Assembly: GCA_005883775.1 (NCBI GenBank)
Contig: VBEU01000009.1
Location: 1-11,155 of the forward strand
Direction of reading: 5' to 3'
Source: Chloroflexota bacterium
Lineage (GTDB): Bacteria; Chloroflexota; Limnocylindria; P2-11E
Length of the DNA stretch: 11,155 bases
Shown here: piece after piece, positions 1 through 5,853 of the stretch
Layout: each line of letters begins with the position of its first letter
Numbering within the stretch: the stretch's first letter is position 1
The notes under the pieces: generated by a model
Told to the model about the DNA's origin: nothing
The model's input: only the letters and a program-made list of their open reading frames with translations
Databases searched by the model: none
Made by a program: the position numbers and the translations under genes

Positions 1-106
1 CGCGGCATAAGACGCGCGTCATGTGCGTCTCGCGCGCGCCGCTCGTCTCGTAGGCGTTCTTGAGCGGGAGGCGCACCACGAAAAGCTCGACTCGCTCCAA
101 TTTCAT
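1..106 (-). CDS. menC: o-succinylbenzoate synthase / N-succinylamino-acid racemase (enolase superfamily), N-terminal fragment
   Basis: Only the first 35 codons are inside the window; the gene continues beyond base 1. Reading leftward from the ATG at 106, the protein begins MKLERVELFVVRLPLKNAYE and continues TSGARETHMTRVLCR. The pattern of an opening beta strand, then RLPLK, an aromatic residue, ETS and a second strand is the typical start of the enolase-superfamily OSBS/NAAAR subgroup (N-terminal capping domain). Family members either make o-succinylbenzoate for menaquinone or racemise N-succinyl amino acids; the catalytic barrel lysines lie outside the window. The ATG overlaps the stop of the GNAT gene as ATGA, so the two genes are translationally coupled, and this GNAT partner favours the N-succinylamino-acid racemase reading. 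The assignment rests on a short N-terminus plus context. Confidence 0.72.
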   Translation of the reverse strand, partial: MKLERVELFVVRLPLKNAYETSGARETHMTRVLCR

Positions 107-954
107 GGCTCGTCCGTGTCCAGGGTGAAGTCGCGGCGCGGCTGCGGGACCAGCAGGTACGCGCCTCGCCCATCGGTTGCGCGTAGGAACTCCACGGCGG
201 CGTAGCCCTCGCCGAGGGCGCGCTCGAACGCGGCGCGGCCAGCGAGCCGCCACTCGAGGGCGAGCTTCGCGTCGCGCGCCTTCAAGTCCTGGAACGCTCG
301 CGGAATCTCAAGAAGAAGATGCGACGCGCTCTCCGTCTCGGCGAGCCGGCCGGGGCGTTCGCCGTCGGCGCGGAGGAGATACGCGACACCCTCGCGTTCC
401 GCGTCCTCGAGCGACGCAGGTTGGTCTTCCCCGCGAAGGCGCTTGTAGGTGCGGTCGTGGCCGATCGGCCATTCGACGTAGATCCGGTCCGAGGGAAGTC
501 CCTGATTCAGCTTGTCCGGCATCGCGCCGTAGAAGTCCCGGTAATACGTGCGCGTGTACGCGCCGAGCTTCCCGAAATTGAAGCGCGCGTTGCGCGCCTC
601 GAGCGGGTCCATCGTCCACGCGACGATCTCGATTCCTTGATCGAGGCAGTGATCGCGCTGTGCCTCCTTCAGCTGCTGCGCGAGCCCGCTCCCGCGGTAG
701 GGATCCCGGACCGCGAGCATGTGCGAATGGTGCCTGAAGTGGTAATCGTGGATCCCGAGGAATCCGAAGACGAACCCTGCGGGCTTCGGGTCTTCGGGCG
801 CGTATCCGCACGCCACGAAGCCGCCGTTGTGCACTACGGCGAGCATGAGCTGCGGCGGCACGATCACGTCCCCGCTCCAGGTGTCGTTTTGAAGGTCGAC
901 CGTCGCCGCGCACCCGGCGATGTCGTGGGCCACCTCGATGCGGAATTCGGGCAT
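103..954 (-). CDS. GNAT-superfamily acyltransferase (COG3375-like)
   Basis: This 283-residue protein carries an acyl-CoA binding motif of GNAT type at residues 83-92 (RDPYRGSGLA, fitting R/Q-x-x-G-x-G/A), preceded by a central sheet strand ending HSHMLAV. The segment around 110-130 (WTMDPLEARNARFNFGKLGA) is characteristic of the COG3375 subgroup, where a basic, Asn-rich helix follows the WT-x-DPL motif. Family members transfer an acyl group from acyl-CoA, probably to an amine. In Geobacillus kaustophilus a GNAT succinyltransferase for D-amino acids is encoded with an N-succinylamino-acid racemase. The downstream gene here is of that racemase type, so N-succinylation of amino acids is a reasonable inference. 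The ATG at 954 has no Shine-Dalgarno sequence; a GATACT box lies 8 bases upstream. The C-terminal 110 residues have no motif I recognise. Confidence 0.85.
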   Translation of the reverse strand: MPEFRIEVAHDIAGCAATVDLQNDTWSGDVIVPPQLMLAVVHNGGFVACGYAPEDPKPAGFVFGFLGIHDYHFRHHSHMLAVRDPYRGSGLAQQLKEAQRDHCLDQGIEIVAWTMDPLEARNARFNFGKLGAYTRTYYRDFYGAMPDKLNQGLPSDRIYVEWPIGHDRTYKRLRGEDQPASLEDAEREGVAYLLRADGERPGRLAETESASHLLLEIPRAFQDLKARDAKLALEWRLAGRAAFERALGEGYAAVEFLRATDGRGAYLLVPQPRRDFTLDTDEP

Positions 955-962
955 GGATAGGG

Positions 963-968
963 AGTATC
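963..968 (-). promoter_or_regulatory. -10-like box GATACT for the GNAT-menC unit
   Basis: Read on the minus strand, GATACT lies 8 bases before the ATG at 954. It matches TATAAT at four of six positions. No Shine-Dalgarno sequence exists between it and the ATG, so the transcript would be leaderless or nearly so. No convincing -35 hexamer is visible. It stands 3 bases from the oppositely oriented -10 box at 972-977. Confidence 0.5.
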
Positions 969-971
969 GGC

Positions 972-977
972 TAGCAT
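972..977 (+). promoter_or_regulatory. -10 box TAGCAT for the CNB1-SnoaL unit
   Basis: The hexamer fits TANNNT and ends 7 bases before the GTG start at 985. That spacing would place transcription initiation on the start codon itself, as in known leaderless bacterial mRNAs. No Shine-Dalgarno sequence is present. A -35 element would fall inside the first codons of the divergent GNAT gene; none is recognisable. Confidence 0.55.
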
Positions 978-984
978 CGCGCCC

Positions 985-1428
985 GTGCCGACGACGAGCA
1001 TCGACTTTCTGAAGCGCGTGTCCATGTTCGAGGATCTCGACCAGCGCTCACTCGAGGCGATCGCCAACGCCGCGGTGGAGCAGCGCTACGAACCGGGACA
1101 GGAGATCGTCCGCCAAGGCGACACCGGTGTCGGTGCGTTCATCATCCGCTCGGGCAAGGTCGACATCGTCCAGGACCGCGAGGGGAAGGAACAGAAGATC
1201 GCAACGCTCGGGCCGGGCGATGTCTTCGGCGAGATGGCACTTCTGGACGAATTCCCTCGTTCCGCGACAGCTCGGGCCGCCGAGCCGACCACTGCGCTCG
1301 GGATCCAACGCTGGCACTTCCGCGGGATCCTCGAGAGCCATCCACAGATCGCTCTTGCGCTACTGCCGATGCTGACGCGTCGGATCCGCAACGCGGAGGG
1401 CAGATTGCCGGAGGCCGCCCGGCATTAG
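985..1428 (+). CDS. Stand-alone cyclic-nucleotide-binding (CNB/CAP_ED) domain protein
   Basis: This 147-residue protein is almost entirely one CNB domain. Residues 8-18 form the entry helix (FLKRVSMFEDL), 35-45 the first strand turn (YEPGQEIVRQG), and 78-95 the phosphate-binding cassette (GDVFGEMALLDEFPRSAT). In that cassette E83 and R92 are the residues that in CAP/PKA-type domains contact the ribose and cyclic phosphate, so ligand binding should be intact. A C-terminal helix at 126-140 ends the protein. No helix-turn-helix, kinase or transporter domain follows, so it is not a CRP-type transcription factor by itself; it may act as a sensor or adaptor. The GTG start is chosen because the TAGCAT box lies 7 bases upstream and the domain begins at once. 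The next gene follows after 25 bases. Effector and partner are unknown. Confidence 0.88.
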   Translation: MPTTSIDFLKRVSMFEDLDQRSLEAIANAAVEQRYEPGQEIVRQGDTGVGAFIIRSGKVDIVQDREGKEQKIATLGPGDVFGEMALLDEFPRSATARAAEPTTALGIQRWHFRGILESHPQIALALLPMLTRRIRNAEGRLPEAARH

Positions 1429-1453
1429 AGCGCGGCCGTAAAGGGGAGGCACC

Positions 1454-1909
1454 ATGGGCGACGAGCAACGCAACAAGGACATCGTCCGAACGGTCGAACA
1501 GCTCTGGATCGACGAAAAGCTCGACCAGCTCGATCAGTACTTCGCTCCGAACGATCATTCGCACGACCGGCCGCCGTTCCTTCCGCAGGGTCTGGCCGGC
1601 GCGAAGATCGCCCACCAGGGCTCGATGAAGTCATTCAAAGACCGCAAGCTCGAGATGAAGGATCTCTTTGCGGAAGGCGACAAGGTGTTCGTTCGCAGCA
1701 CGTTCAGCGCGCAATACATGGGAGGCGTCCCAGGCATCGCGGCGCCTGAAGGTGGCACGCCGATCAAGGACATCGAGTCCTGGTCGGTCTATCGGCTCAA
1801 GGACGGCAAGATCGTCGAGCACTGGGGCCTGAACGATGGCTTCGCGATCGCGATGCAGACCGGCGCGCTCGAGATGCCACAGATGGCGGAGGCGCCTGCG
1901 GGCCGTTAG
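1454..1909 (+). CDS. SnoaL-like / NTF2-fold ester cyclase family protein
   Basis: This 151-residue protein has the SnoaL-like pattern of the NTF2 superfamily. An N-terminal helix (residues 5-30, with LWIDEKLDQLDQYFAP) is followed by a conserved acid-His pair (D34-H35), a P-x-G loop at 44-46, then strands containing VFVRSTFSAQYMG (78-90), YRLKDGKIVEHW (113-124) and D128. The RLKDGKIVEHW strand is highly typical. Relatives include polyketide cyclases, epoxide hydrolases and many uncharacterised proteins; the pocket binds small hydrophobic molecules, but substrate cannot be read from sequence. A strong Shine-Dalgarno sequence, AAGGGGAGG at 1441-1449, lies 4 bases before the ATG. The 25-base gap from the CNB gene has no promoter-like box, so the two are probably cotranscribed. 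I cannot tell whether they are functionally linked. Confidence 0.83.
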   Translation: MGDEQRNKDIVRTVEQLWIDEKLDQLDQYFAPNDHSHDRPPFLPQGLAGAKIAHQGSMKSFKDRKLEMKDLFAEGDKVFVRSTFSAQYMGGVPGIAAPEGGTPIKDIESWSVYRLKDGKIVEHWGLNDGFAIAMQTGALEMPQMAEAPAGR

Positions 1910-1922
1910 CGCGCGATACCGA

Positions 1923-1928
1923 TAGCCT
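1923..1928 (+). promoter_or_regulatory. -10 box TAGCCT for the ftcD-hutI unit
   Basis: A TANNNT hexamer ends 8 bases before the GTG start of ftcD at 1937, in a 27-base gap after the SnoaL gene. The gap has no Shine-Dalgarno sequence, which again suggests a leaderless transcript. No -35 hexamer is clear. Confidence 0.5.
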
Positions 1929-1936
1929 CTCGCGCG

Positions 1937-2830
1937 GTGGCGAAGCTTGTCGAATGCGTCCCTAATGTGAGCGAAGGCCGACGCGGCGATGTGATCGACC
2001 GCATGGCCGACGCGATCCGCGCGACCGAAGGCGTTCGCCTCTTGGATCGCACGAGTGACGTCGATCACAACCGCTCCGTGTTCACGTACGCCGGCGAACC
2101 CGACGCCGTCGTGCGGGCGACGCACACGCTCATCGATCACGCGTACCGCGAGGTCGACATGAACACGCACAAGGGCGAACACCCACGGCTCGGCGCGGTC
2201 GACGTCGTCCCCTTCGTCCCGCTCGCGGGGATGACGATGGACGAGTGCGTCGACCTGGCACACCGGTTCGGCCGCGAGGTAGCGACGCGTCACCAGGTGC
2301 CGGTGTACTTCTACGCGAAAGCGGCCATGAGACCGGAGCGCGTTCGGCTGCCGGACATCCGCAAGCCCGAGTACGAGGGCCTCGCGGCACTCCTCGAGAC
2401 CACGCACGTCCCCGACGCGGGGCCGAAGCAGCTCCACCCGACCGCCGGCGCGATCGTCGTCGGCGCGCGCCCCTTCCTCATCGCGTTCAACATCGAGCTC
2501 GACTCGACGGACCTGAAGCTGGCGCAACGGATCGCGAAGGAGATCCGCGAATCGTCGGGGGGACTGCCGGCGGTGCAGGCAAAAGGGTTCACGCTCACCG
2601 ATCCGCCGCGCGTACAGGTGTCGATGAACCTTCTCGATCACACCGTGACGTCGCTCGCGACGGTGTGGCGTGAGGTCGAGGCCCGCGCGAGCGCTGCCGG
2701 CGTGAAGGTGCTGCGCGGCGAGCTCATCGGTCTGATCCCGCTCGATGCCGTCCTGCAGGTCGCCGCCGACTCGCTAAAGCTTGACGCTTTCACGCGAGAC
2801 CGTGTGATCGAGAGCCACTTCCTGGAATGA
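1937..2830 (+). CDS. ftcD: Glutamate formimidoyltransferase
   Basis: The enzyme transfers the formimino group from N-formimino-L-glutamate to tetrahydrofolate, releasing glutamate; this is the last step of one branch of histidine degradation. The 297-residue protein covers both formiminotransferase subdomains (roughly 1-178 and 180-297) and lacks the cyclodeaminase domain fused in animals. Signature segments are CVPNVSEG at 7-14, DHNRSV at 43-48, EHPRLGAVDVVPFVP at 81-95 and VGARPFLIAFNIEL. H82 corresponds to the catalytic histidine of the porcine enzyme. The GTG start gives a protein beginning at the first strand, with a TAGCCT box 8 bases upstream. The stop overlaps the hutI start (ATGA). 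A formimino-THF cyclodeaminase, needed to release ammonia from the product, is not in the window. Confidence 0.95.
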   Translation: MAKLVECVPNVSEGRRGDVIDRMADAIRATEGVRLLDRTSDVDHNRSVFTYAGEPDAVVRATHTLIDHAYREVDMNTHKGEHPRLGAVDVVPFVPLAGMTMDECVDLAHRFGREVATRHQVPVYFYAKAAMRPERVRLPDIRKPEYEGLAALLETTHVPDAGPKQLHPTAGAIVVGARPFLIAFNIELDSTDLKLAQRIAKEIRESSGGLPAVQAKGFTLTDPPRVQVSMNLLDHTVTSLATVWREVEARASAAGVKVLRGELIGLIPLDAVLQVAADSLKLDAFTRDRVIESHFLE

Positions 2831-4077
2831 CCGCGGCGGACCTCGTCCTTCACGGCGCGCGACTGCTCACGGTCGCGCCGTTCAAGGAGGAGCGCCCGCG
2901 CGTCGGGCCCGCCGCGGGCGACGTCGGTGCGCTCATGGATGGCTTCGTCGCGGCGCGTGATGGTGCGATCGTCGCGACGGGGCACGGCATGGCCCACGAG
3001 GCCGTCGAACGCGTCGAGGGGGCGATGGACGTCGATGTCCAGGGCCGCGTGGTCATGCCCGGTTTCGTTGATCCGCACACGCACCTCTGCTATGCCGGCG
3101 AACGTTGGGAGGAGTTCGCCACCCGGCGGAGTGGCGCCGACTACCTTGCGGTGCTTGCCGCCGGCGGCGGGATCCACGCGACCGTCCGCGCGACGCGCGA
3201 TGCGAGCAACGACCAGCTGCTCACGCTCCTGCGGCGCCGCATCGGTGACGCCGTCGAGCTCGGCACCACCACGATCGAGGTGAAGAGCGGCTACGGACTC
3301 GAACCCGACGAGGAGCTGCGGCAGCTCCGGCTCCTCGCGCGCGCGAAAGCGGACGCGCCCATCGACGTCGCCGTCACGTACCTCGCCGCGCACGCATTGC
3401 CCGCGCCGTACACCGACGACCGCAAACGCTTCATCCGTGAGGTCACGAGCGCGGTCGCGGTCGTCGCCAATGAGAACCTCGCGGAGGCGGTCGACGCGTT
3501 CGTGGAGAAGGGCGTGTTCGACATCGACGATGTCCGTCCGCTCTTCACCGCTGCGAAGAAGGCCGGACTTGCCGTGACCATGCATGCAGATCAGCTGAAC
3601 GACGTCGGCGCGTCGGCATTCGCGGCGCGCGCGCACGCGCGATCGGCGGATCACGTCGCCCGCGCCTCGGCCGAGGGGATTCGCGCCCTCGCGCGCGCGG
3701 AAGTTCCCGCCGTCCTCCTCCCCGGAAGTGCGTTCTTCGTGGGTTACGCGCCGCCGGATGCGCGCCGGTTCATCTCCGCCCGGGTGCCGGTCGCGCTCGC
3801 GTCGGACCACAACCCCGGAACCTCGCCGCTCGAGGGAATGCCGACCGCGATCGCACTTGGCGTCACTCTCTGCGGGCTTACGCCCCATGAGGCGATCGTC
3901 GCCGCGACGATCAACGCCGCGCACGCCCTCGGGCGGGGCGGCCGCATCGGCGCCCTCATCCCCGGTCGGCGCGCGGACATCGTCGTCCTCGACACCGACG
4001 ACGAGCGCGAGCTTGCCTACCGCATGGGTGCGCCCCTCATCGCGGAGGTCTACGCGTCTGGGCGGCGTGTCGCCTAG
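2827..4077 (+). CDS. hutI: Imidazolonepropionase
   Basis: This amidohydrolase opens 4-imidazolone-5-propanoate to N-formimino-L-glutamate, the substrate of the FtcD encoded just upstream. The 416 residues match the usual family length. Visible are the metal-binding DPHTH at 82-86 (H84, H86), the substrate-site VKSGYGL at 152-158, MHADQL around H253, the SADH histidine H276, and SDHNPGTSP with metal ligand D327. Position 256, after HAD, is Gln as in several proteobacterial enzymes where Bacillus has Glu. The ATG overlaps the ftcD stop by 4 bases, so translation is coupled. The order ftcD-hutI delivers a two-step module; hutH and hutU are absent from the window. A long antisense open frame across this gene is a composition artefact. 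Confidence 0.96.
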   Translation: MTAADLVLHGARLLTVAPFKEERPRVGPAAGDVGALMDGFVAARDGAIVATGHGMAHEAVERVEGAMDVDVQGRVVMPGFVDPHTHLCYAGERWEEFATRRSGADYLAVLAAGGGIHATVRATRDASNDQLLTLLRRRIGDAVELGTTTIEVKSGYGLEPDEELRQLRLLARAKADAPIDVAVTYLAAHALPAPYTDDRKRFIREVTSAVAVVANENLAEAVDAFVEKGVFDIDDVRPLFTAAKKAGLAVTMHADQLNDVGASAFAARAHARSADHVARASAEGIRALARAEVPAVLLPGSAFFVGYAPPDARRFISARVPVALASDHNPGTSPLEGMPTAIALGVTLCGLTPHEAIVAATINAAHALGRGGRIGALIPGRRADIVVLDTDDERELAYRMGAPLIAEVYASGRRVA

Positions 4078-4083
4078 CGAGGC

Positions 4084-4089
4084 TAAACT
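4084..4089 (+). promoter_or_regulatory. -10 box TAAACT for the second CNB gene
   Basis: A TANNNT hexamer ends 7 bases before the GTG at 4097, in the 19-base gap after the hutI stop. This is the same geometry as at the first CNB gene. No Shine-Dalgarno sequence is present, so a leaderless mRNA is likely. The GC-rich 3' end of hutI shows no -35 match. Confidence 0.55.
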
Positions 4090-4096
4090 CGGCGCC

Positions 4097-4513
4097 GTGG
4101 CGGACGCACGCGTCGATCGACTCCGTTCGGTGCCGCTCTTCAGCGGCTGCTCCGACAAAGAGCTTGCCTTCATCGCCTCGCGCGCCGATCAGGTCGACCT
4201 CCCTGCCGGGAAGGTCCTGACCGAAAAAGGGAAGAGCGGCGGCGACTTCTTCATCATCCTCGAGGGCCGTGCCGAGGTGGATGCGGTCCAGGGCAAGCGA
4301 ACCCTCGGCCCGGGTGATTTTTTCGGAGAGATCGCTCTCATCGACAACGGGCCTCGCACCGCCACCGTGAAGACGGCCACGCCGATGCGCTGCCTCGTAC
4401 TCGGACACAGTCAGTTCCGCGATGTCCTCCACCAGAACGGCGAGATCGCAGTGAAGATCCTGCGCGCGGTCACAGAACGCCTCCGCGCAGCCACTCCGCT
4501 TCCCACCGGCTAG
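4097..4513 (+). CDS. Second stand-alone cyclic-nucleotide-binding domain protein
   Basis: A 138-residue single-domain CNB protein, a paralogue-like counterpart of the one at 985-1428. It opens with RLRSVPLFSG (residues 8-17), continues with LPAGKVLTEKG (35-45), and has the phosphate-binding cassette at 73-91 (GDFFGEIALIDNGPRTATV), with E78 and R87 in the ligand-contact positions and Thr88 where the first protein has Ser. A helix at about 112-128 ends the domain; no DNA-binding or catalytic domain follows. The reading frame is open far upstream, but that part lies out of frame over hutI. GTG 4097 is chosen because it starts just ahead of the domain and has TAAACT 7 bases before it. It precedes the CoA operon with a separate promoter-like box between them, so cotranscription is uncertain. 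Confidence 0.87.
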   Translation: MADARVDRLRSVPLFSGCSDKELAFIASRADQVDLPAGKVLTEKGKSGGDFFIILEGRAEVDAVQGKRTLGPGDFFGEIALIDNGPRTATVKTATPMRCLVLGHSQFRDVLHQNGEIAVKILRAVTERLRAATPLPTG

Positions 4514-4516
4514 CGT

Positions 4517-4522
4517 TACCCT
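4517..4522 (+). promoter_or_regulatory. -10 box TACCCT for the coaD operon
   Basis: This TANNNT hexamer lies 3 bases after the stop of the second CNB gene. With 7-8 bases to initiation, the transcript would begin near 4530, giving a leader of about 32 nucleotides that contains a palindrome and a strong Shine-Dalgarno sequence. A second candidate, TAGCGT at 4511-4516, adjoins it. Unlike the other boxes in the window it is not directly upstream of a start codon. Confidence 0.42.
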
Positions 4523-4524
4523 GC

Positions 4525-4542
4525 GCGTGCGGCGTGCACGCC
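4525..4542 (+). promoter_or_regulatory. Palindrome / hairpin in the coaD leader
   Basis: Bases 4531-4542 form a perfect 12-base palindrome, GGCGTGCACGCC. Alternatively, GCGTGC at 4525-4530 can pair with GCACGC at 4536-4541 around a 5-base loop. The element begins at the predicted transcription start and abuts the Shine-Dalgarno sequence AAGGAGGT at 4543-4550. As DNA it could be an operator; as RNA it could affect ribosome access. In such GC-rich DNA a chance occurrence is possible. Confidence 0.35.
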
Positions 4543-4550
4543 AAGGAGGT
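4543..4550 (+). promoter_or_regulatory. Shine-Dalgarno sequence of coaD
   Basis: AAGGAGGT is the fullest anti-16S match in the window. It sits 11 bases before the ATG at 4562, slightly longer than usual spacing. It fixes the coaD start and contrasts with the SD-less first genes of the other units. Confidence 0.7.
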
Positions 4551-4561
4551 ATCGCGACCGC

Positions 4562-5080
4562 ATGAGTGATCGCGTAGCCATCTACCCGGGTTCCTTCGAT
4601 CCACCGACGAACGGACACGTCGACATCGTCGAGCGTTCCGCGCGCCTCTTCGACCGCGTGGTCGTTGGCGTCGGACGGAACCTCGCGAAGAAGACGGTCT
4701 TTACGGCGGACGAGCGTATCGAGCTGATGCGCGAGGCGTGCGCGAAGTACCCCAACGTCGAGGTCCGCGCGTTCGATGGCCTGCAGGTCGAGTTCGCGCG
4801 CGCCTGTGGCGCGAGCTTCATCGTGCGCGGGATCCGCGCGCTTTCCGACTTCGAGTTCGAGTTCGAGATGGCGAACATGAACCGTTCGCTCGCTGCGGAG
4901 ATCGAGATGGTCTACCTCATGACCGCCCCGGAATTCCTGTTCATCTCGGCCTCGCGCGTGAAGGAGCTCGCCGCGTTCGGCGCTCCGATCGATAAGTACG
5001 TGCCCGCGAATGTCGCGAAGCGCCTGAAGGCGATGGGGAAGCGCGGCATGCGGACCGGGGCGACGGAAGCGAAGGACTAA
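4562..5080 (+). CDS. coaD: Phosphopantetheine adenylyltransferase
   Basis: The enzyme makes dephospho-CoA from 4'-phosphopantetheine and ATP, the fourth step of CoA synthesis. The 172-residue protein is of normal length. It shows the nucleotidyltransferase motif PGSFDPPTNGH at 9-19 with the ATP-binding T-x-G-H (16-19), the RGIR motif at 89-92 followed by ALSDFEFEFEMANMN, and the late site FISASRVKEL at 127-136, which stands where most enzymes have S-S/T-S; the middle residue here is Ala130. A strong Shine-Dalgarno sequence and ATG define the start. The TAA overlaps the ATG of coaX by one base (TAATG). Bases 4850-4867 contain three TTCGAG copies that code the FEFEFE stretch. It is the first gene of the CoA operon. 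Confidence 0.96.
   Translation: MSDRVAIYPGSFDPPTNGHVDIVERSARLFDRVVVGVGRNLAKKTVFTADERIELMREACAKYPNVEVRAFDGLQVEFARACGASFIVRGIRALSDFEFEFEMANMNRSLAAEIEMVYLMTAPEFLFISASRVKELAAFGAPIDKYVPANVAKRLKAMGKRGMRTGATEAKD
4850..4867 (+). repeat. Three tandem TTCGAG hexamers within coaD
   Basis: Three perfect head-to-tail copies of TTCGAG encode alternating Phe-Glu in the segment after the RGIRALSD motif. An acidic/aromatic run is normal at this place in CoaD proteins, so the repeat is probably the result of codon choice, but it is a possible slippage site. Confidence 0.6.
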
Positions 5081-5853
5081 TGACCACGCTCCTCGCCGCG
5101 GACGTCGGAAACACGAACGTCGTTCTCGGCGCGTATGACGGGGCGAAGCTCGTTTCGACATGGCGGACCGCGACCCGGCAGGATCAGACCGAAGACGAGC
5201 TTGCGGTGATGGTCGACGCGCTGCTCGGTCGCGAAGATCTCTCGCTCGACGAGGTCGACGCGCTCGTGCTCGGGTCGGTCGTCCCGGCCCTCACGGCCTC
5301 TTTCACGCGGCTCGCGGAGCGTTATCTCGACCGGCCCGCGCTCGTCATTGGCCCCGGCGTCAAGACCGGCGTGCGCCTGCGAGTCGACAATCCCTCGGAG
5401 GTCGGCGCGGATCGCATCGCGAACACGCTCGCCGCGCACCGTCGCTACGGCGGTCCGGCGATCGTCGTCGACTTCGGGACGACCACGAATTTCGACATCG
5501 TGAGCGCCGAGGGCGATTTTCTCGGAGGCGCGTTCGCGCCGGGTCTCGAGGTCTCCGCCGAATCGCTATTCGGACGCGCCGCCCGACTCTTCCGCGTTCC
5601 ACTGACCCCGCCGGCGCATGCGATCGGCAAGAACACCGCCGACTGCATTCGCTCAGGGATCGTCTTTGGATACGTCGGGCTGGTGGAGGGTCTGCTCGCG
5701 CGGCTCATCGCGGAGCTGGGACCCGCGACGCCGCGCGTGCTCGCGACCGGCGGCCTGGCCACGACCATCGCGCCGCTCGCCAAGGGTATCGAGCGCGTCG
5801 ACGAGGATCTGACGCTGGAGGGCCTTCGCCTCCTCTGGGAGCTCAACGCGTGA
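5080..5853 (+). CDS. coaX: Type III pantothenate kinase
   Basis: CoaX phosphorylates pantothenate, the first committed step of CoA synthesis, and unlike type I kinases of this pathway is generally not feedback-inhibited by CoA. The 257 residues have the ASKHA fold signatures: DVGNTNVVLG at 8-17 (phosphate-1 loop, D8), NPSEVGADR at 104-112 (GADR is the pantothenate site), DFGTTTNFD at 131-139 (D131 catalytic region) and GGAFAPGLEVSAESLF after it. The common form of the third motif is DFGTATTFD, so small changes occur. The ATG overlaps the coaD stop by one base; a weak AAGGA lies 3 bases before it. The TGA overlaps the GTG start of coaBC. Its presence makes the operon nearly self-sufficient for CoA synthesis. 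Confidence 0.96.
   Translation: MTTLLAADVGNTNVVLGAYDGAKLVSTWRTATRQDQTEDELAVMVDALLGREDLSLDEVDALVLGSVVPALTASFTRLAERYLDRPALVIGPGVKTGVRLRVDNPSEVGADRIANTLAAHRRYGGPAIVVDFGTTTNFDIVSAEGDFLGGAFAPGLEVSAESLFGRAARLFRVPLTPPAHAIGKNTADCIRSGIVFGYVGLVEGLLARLIAELGPATPRVLATGGLATTIAPLAKGIERVDEDLTLEGLRLLWELNA

Noticed and set aside
2638..4173. Long minus-strand open frame (511 codons) opposite hutI
   Set aside because: It lies antisense to a fully conserved hutI and gives an Arg/Asp-rich protein without any motif; such frames are common in GC-rich coding DNA.
4527..4565. 12-codon leader ORF (GTG at 4527, TGA at 4563-4565) overlapping the coaD ATG
   Set aside because: The ATGA overlap is attractive, but its GTG lies upstream of the start expected from TACCCT (only 4 bases away) and 10 bases from TAGCGT, so it fits neither box; chance cannot be excluded.
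4037..5161. Minus-strand open frame (374 codons) opposite CNB2 and coaD
   Set aside because: Both opposite genes have complete catalytic or ligand motifs. The antisense product is low in hydrophobic core residues and Arg-rich, consistent with a shadow frame.
5160..5849. Upstream extension of the coaBC frame through coaX
   Set aside because: The 230 extra codons are out of frame with a conserved coaX and yield an Arg-rich sequence; CoaBC similarity starts just after the GTG at 5850.
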